Positions 59,273 to 64,000 of a stretch of 64,000 bases of DNA are shown in pieces (position 1 is the first letter of the stretch; every line of letters begins with the position of its first letter). The position numbers and the translations under genes are program-made. The notes under the pieces are model-generated. The model searched no databases. It had not been told where the DNA came from and was given only the letters and a program-made list of their open reading frames with translations. The DNA is from Porogramme epimiltina. Its lineage: Eukaryota; Basidiomycota; Agaricomycetes; Polyporales; Polyporaceae. The DNA lies in the NCBI GenBank assembly GCA_900155495.1, contig FTLJ01000524.1:1-64000 (forward strand), given 5' to 3'.

Positions 59273-60985
59273 ATGGCTGGAAAGATGGCTTATGGTCAGT
59301 TTAGAGCTCAACTTGGAGAGAGGAGGGGCTATTGGATTGAGCTGATACTTTCGTATGTGCACAGTCCGACTCGGAAACTCGGGGCTTAAGGTGTCAAGAA
59401 TCATTCTTGGATGCGGATCGTATGGCGACCCTAAGTGGGCGGGATGGGTGCTTGAGGAAGAGGAAGCGATTCGGCACATTAAATTCGCGTGCGTTCAGTA
59501 CTCGTATCGAAGAGCATCCAAAGCACTGTGGCTGACCTTAAACTCAAGATACGACCATGGGATCACGACTTTCGATACAGCTGATGTACGACCCCTTCAA
59601 TCTCTCTCTGGCGGATGATCATGCGCTGAGTTTCGTCGTAGGCCTACTCTCATGGAAAGTCTGAGAGTATTCTCGGAAACGCTATCAAGCAACTTGACTT
59701 ACCTCGCGATGAGTTGGTGATCATGACCAAGGTGTGTATCTCTTACTAGGATTGGACCTCGTTGGGACCCTGACACGTATTTACAGGTTTCCCTACCAGT
59801 GGCGAAATACCCCGACCAAACCCTCCCGGCCAATCCTCAAGATGCAGGAATTATAAACCAGCGTGGTTTGAGTCGCAAGGTATAGTGAATGATATCACAT
59901 CGATACCCTACCACTCACGGGTTCCCGGTTTGAAGCACATATTTGATGCCGTGAAGGCTAGCTTGAGGCGTCTCCAGCTTGATTATATTGATGTTTTGCA
60001 GTGTACGTTCATCCCTTGTCACGACTCGTTGATTGTCGGCTAATATTTGAGAAGGCCATCGCTTCGATTACAACACGCCCATCGAAGAAACAGTGAGCAT
60101 ATTTCTTAAGAATCGATCACCTGCTAACATAATCCCACAATACATAGATGCAGGCATTGCATGATGTGGTGAAAGCCGGCTATACGCGGTACATTGGTAT
60201 GAGTTCTTGCCATGCGTACCAATGTTAGTAAAATGTTCATCTGTATTCCGATACGAGGCAAGCTAACAGGTCCGGGGTTTCCAGTCCACCAAATGCAGAG
60301 TAAGGGCTTCTATAACTGTGCTTCTAGTCAATAAGACATAATCTGGCCCCTTCATAGACTACGCTATCACAAAGGGACTTACGCCATTCATTTCTATGCA
60401 AAACCAGTACAGTCTCCTCTATAGAGAGGAGGAACGAGAAATGTTCCCTACGCTCAAGGTCTGTCGTACTTCGTGTCCTTCCCTTCGCACCGTGTCCTCA
60501 GAGGGGCTACCAGTTATTCAGCGTCGGCTCCATTCCGTGGTCGCCGTTGGGCTGTGGTCTCCTCACCAGGCCTGTGGGAAATGATGCTACTACACGCATG
60601 AAGACCGATCAGTGCGACGCGGCTCTTTCTAATCCTTATGCAGCGTTCTAACGTTTCTCCTAGAAACATCCGCCGTTTCCGGAATGACGTTACTCCCGTC
60701 ATCAGGAACCGGTATGTCCCTTTCGGCATACAGTGAACAGACACCTCTAATCCCCAATAATCTCGCAGTGTCGAGGAGCTGGCGAAGCACAGGGGCTTAA
60801 GCATGGCTCAGGTCGCCCTGGCGTGGCTTCTCGCCAAGCCCGGTGTCACGGCCCCCATTGTAGGGTCAACCAGTTTAGCAAACATCGAGGACCTTCTGGG
60901 TTCCCTCGACGTAACGCTCTCCGAGGAGGATATGAAGTACCTAGAGGAGGAGTATCGCCCTCTTCCGGTCTCTGGTCATGCCTGA
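59273..60985 (+). CDS. aldo-keto reductase (AKR-3)
   Basis: Third paralogue. MAGKMAY joins RLGNSGLKVSRIILGCGSYG. Tetrad residues: DHGITTFDTADAYSHGKSE (Asp, Tyr), ELVIMTK (Lys), CHRFDYNTPIEET (His). Then AGYTRYIGMSSCHAYQ, the 15-nt exon at 60285-60299 (FHQMQ), MQNQYSLLYREEEREMFPTL, IPWSPLGCGLLTRP and GVTAPIVGSTSLANIEDLLGS. Compared with AKR-1 the GRG turn is GCG and the Arg in the QHGL-N/S-RK loop region is QRGLSRK. Convergent with P450-7, about 300 bp apart. Predicted cytosolic NADPH-dependent reductase; substrate unknown. Confidence 0.9.
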
Positions 60986-61283
60986 TGGAACTCTGAGTCC
61001 GTTAGTAGGAGCAGGGCTGGGCTGGAAGGATGTCATAGCTGAAGAATAAGGGGGAGCGATGGTTTGAATACGGATACAGCATACACATATGTATCACTCG
61101 AAGAAAGTAAATGAATAGGTATTTCGGGAGATATTGCAGTCGCAGAGATTAGACAGTGTACTAAGGAGGCGCGGCCGATCAATCGTTGTCATGATTGAAC
61201 GGGAGGTCCGGGGCATTGAATGCACCATAAGGGTGTATAAACGACTATCCGATTTCTGATGCCCAGCATACCCGCGCAGATAA

Positions 61284-63641
61284 CTAAGCAGCAAGAGAAA
61301 CCTTCAAATACATCTCCGGGTGCATGCTTTCTTCGCTCTTCGCAGGGTACGAAATACCACCGAAGTTCCAGACAATCGGAGTGTTTGAGAACTCGAACTT
61401 GAAGTTCGAGAGAAGCGTCGCAAGAACGACCTCTACACGTAGCAAAAACATGAATTCAGCGATGTGTGACGGGTATTCGGAAACACACGACACTCACTCA
61501 TCTCGAGCTGGGAGAACTTGAAGCCTCTGTATAGTAGGAAGTGCGAGATTAGCGAGGGGGAAAACATAGCATGCAGCTGTCGAACATACATGCAGGCATG
61601 GCTTCCGCTGATGAAGGTCATGCTGGGACCGGCAACAGTTAGCCTGACTGTGACTAGCTATAACAGGAAACACACAGGTTAGAGTAGATGCCCGGGATGC
61701 GCGCCTCCTCGACGGTGTGCGGTAGCGGCTGGAGCCACCGCTCGGGCTTCCACTCGCGGGCGTCCTCGCCCCAGAGCGCCTTGTTCATGTTGCACGCGCG
61801 CAAGTTGCAGATGACTAGGGTGCCCTTCGGGACCACGATCTCGTTGATCTCGCTGCCGTCCGTGCCGTGGATGGGCTCGTGCAGTGGCAGGACCGTGTCC
61901 TCGCCGGCTCTGATAATCACGTTAGAGTGGCGTGAGGAAAGAGAGGGGGACACATACTCTCGAATACTCTGAGTAACCGGTGCGTACCTGCAACACGATC
62001 GTTAGTAATGGCACGGAGAAAAAGATCGACTCGAATACTCGAGTACTCACAAGCGCAGGGTCTCCCGGCAGACAGCGTCCAGGAACGGAATGGACATGAC
62101 CTCGTCGTACGGGATCTCGGCGCCGCACCGCTCTTGGACCTCGAGGATCTCCGCGCGCAGCTTCGCTTGGACGTCCTGATGCTCGCACAGCAGATACAGC
62201 ACGCGCGAGATGGCGTTCGACGTGGTGTCCACGCCCGCGATGACGAAGGTGCTGCGTAAAGGCCAATGGTAGGCGGTCAGCGGTCAGCGCCCGTCCTCGC
62301 CTGTGCGTCGCAAGCAACTCACGTCATCTGCGCCATCAGCTCGTCCTCGGGTAGCCTGTCCTCCTCCGGGGACAGCACGTTCGCCTTCACTGCACGCATA
62401 GTTAGCAAGGGCAGCGCGGAGGACGTGGCATGGCTGGAAGAGACTCACGCAGGACACTCATGACATCCTTTCCCTCTCCGACTGTGTGCAACATCTCTTG
62501 GTCGCCGCGCTTGAGGGCTGCCTTCTTCTCCTCGAAGATCCGGCGGCACCCGCTGTGCGCCTTGTCCGTGATGTCCTTCACGCGCTGGACACGCGGGCTC
62601 GGGAGCATGTCGAGCACCATCCGGCGGAACCAGGCAGGCCCGAGGCGCACAAGGAATGGCAGGAAGATGCGCAGGTATCCGATGTCGGACAGACTCGCTC
62701 TGTCGCGCGATAAGGCGGGTTGGAAAGGAGATGGTAAGGTCGGGTAAGTGGGACTCACGAGAAAGCCTTGATGGCCTCCGTGAAGTCGTCCTGGGAGTCG
62801 GCCGTGAGGGGATCGAAGGAGTGGCCGAGCCCGCCCTGACCGACGAGCTCGAGCGCGGTTCGGCCCATCCACTCGAGCACGTCGATGTCCTTCGGGCCGT
62901 CGGCCACGCGCGCTTTGAGTGCGGTCTTAAGCTAGAAGCCAGACCACAATTAGACGAGCCATCCCCTGAAGAATGGGAAGGAAATCTGTATACCTTGTTG
63001 GTGATGGAGTAGAACACAGGGGTAAGGTTCCGCATGTGCGCGCCCGAGAAGACAGGGGTGAGCATCTTGCGCTGCTTCTTGTGGGCCGCTCCCTCAGTGA
63101 ACAGGAGCCCTGGGCCGATGATGAGGTTCCCAAGGCTATAGGAGCGTAAGCAGACCACCTGCCGCACGGCGAGGGTGGGAGACGTACGTATGAGCGAGCT
63201 TCCCCTTCGGGAACTTATCCTGGTCCTTAATGAAGATGTGGTAAAGCGCCTTCGCGTCATATACGTGAAGCCATGTCGCCTGAATACATGCACCAGAGTC
63301 AGAGATCCGCTGTAACTCGAGATACTAAGCTCCGCACGTGCCCCGAAGAAACCGTGGATCCTGGAGACAGGACCGTAGGTATCGATGAGATCGTTGATGA
63401 AAGTCCACGCTGTCCTCTTGCTCATCTGCCGCACGTTGCCTGTGAAGATATAGACAGGTTAGCGAAATTCGAAAATCAAGAAAAACCAGGGGTGGTACTA
63501 TCCTGCCCATAGAGAGCCGGACGGCGGACCGGCGAGACTAGGAAACGGGGAAGGGGTGACATAGTTGCGAAGCAGGCGCCAGGTCAGGTTGGCGAGCACT
63601 GCAGCGGTGACGAGAAGGAGGAGGTTGGTGTACTCGAACAT
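61284..63641 (-). CDS. cytochrome P450 (P450-7), first splice donor altered
   Basis: N-terminal anchor FEYTNLLLLVTAAVLANLTW, hinge LAGPPSGS, then WTFINDLIDTYGPVSRIHGF, HVYDAKALYHIFIKDQDKF, KKQRKMLTPVFSGAHMRNLT, WMGRTALELVGQGGLGHSFD, I-helix AGVDTTS, CRETLR, WKPERW, heme segment FISGSHAC + IGFKFSQLEM, C-terminus YLKVSLAA. In its relatives exon 1 ends ACAG|GT (phase 1). Here the same place reads GCAG|GATAGT, so the first donor is GA instead of GT, and reading on gives a stop. Unless a non-canonical site is used or the base is a sequencing error, the first exon cannot be joined correctly. All later junctions that I checked are normal. TATATAGG lies 62 bp upstream. Confidence 0.82.
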
Positions 63642-64000
63642 GGCAGCGTTGGATAACGGGTCGGATTACAGGCCACAGAGCATGTGGGCAGCGATCCTAT
63701 ATATCAAGGCACGGAATACTGCGGGGCCACGGCATTGGAACCTCGCCCCGCACAAGCGGTGTGTACACTGCGACAGCACATCCCACGAAGCAGTGCGGGC
63801 CGCGTGATGCTTGCATACCCGTTCTTGAAATGCGGCGGCAGCAATGCGCGACGGAGGAACGGGGGTTGGTGGGAGTCGCGAACAGAATCTGGTGAATGTG
63901 ATTAGTCATCACAATAGCCGTTCGTCCATCACTCTCTCTTACCGGCGCTGTAGACGAGGTGATGGTATTATGGAGGTGCCGGCCTACCGCGACGCGCAAA
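63642..64000. other. upstream region of P450-7 to window end
   Basis: Contains the P450-7 TATA box (63703-63696 on the minus strand) and nothing else that I can support. Confidence 0.6.
63696..63703 (-). promoter_or_regulatory. TATA box of P450-7
   Basis: TATATAGG on the minus strand, 62 bp before the ATG at 63641. Confidence 0.55.

Noticed and set aside
1..64000. CRISPR arrays, bacterial operons, rRNA or tRNA genes
   Set aside because: Spliced eukaryotic genes dominate. I saw no repeat-spacer arrays, and no tRNA B-box with a matching A-box stood out on reading; a covariance-model scan would be needed to exclude tRNAs.

Overview
The window looks like nuclear DNA of a wood-decay basidiomycete, most likely Polyporales. 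Genes are broken by many short introns of about 45-100 nt (14 exons in the oxalate decarboxylase). The gene families are typical of that group: a bicupin oxalate decarboxylase, an expanded single-clade P450 family, BTB/POZ proteins with basidiomycete architecture, GDSL esterase, GH13 and GH3 enzymes. Many genes have a TATA box 45-120 nt upstream of the ATG.

Layout. 1-640: remains of a PPR protein fused to a scrap of a short-chain dehydrogenase. 2.26-13.4 kb: a carbohydrate/oxalate block, with two secreted GH13 alpha-amylases pointing toward each other and a TMEM19/DUF92 membrane protein plus an oxalate decarboxylase between them. 14.6-15.9 kb: alpha/beta hydrolase copy 1. 16.5-19.7 kb: two tandemly duplicated BTB/POZ genes. 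20.1-38.0 kb: five P450 genes of one clade and one GDSL esterase; three of the P450s form a head-to-tail array whose promoters and intergenic DNA were copied with the genes. 38.4-44.2 kb: a 2-oxoglutarate/Fe(II) oxygenase and a GH3 beta-glucosidase, both on the minus strand. 46.3-49.9 kb: a third BTB gene converging on a sixth P450. 51.4-61.0 kb: three aldo-keto reductase paralogues, with hydrolase copy 2 between the first and second. 61.3-63.6 kb: a seventh P450, converging on the last reductase.

How the genes might work together. From 14.6 to 63.6 kb the window is dominated by paralogous oxidative and hydrolytic tailoring enzymes (7 P450s, 3 reductases, 2 alpha/beta hydrolases, 1 esterase, 1 2OG oxygenase) interleaved with BTB genes. 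No terpene synthase, PKS or NRPS backbone gene is visible. It is either a detoxification/xenobiotic island grown by local duplication or the tailoring part of a specialised-metabolite locus whose backbone gene lies elsewhere. That reading is inference; the gene identities rest on motifs read directly.

Exon boundaries were derived by hand from frame and splice consensus. Where I give explicit exon lists, their total length is a multiple of three.
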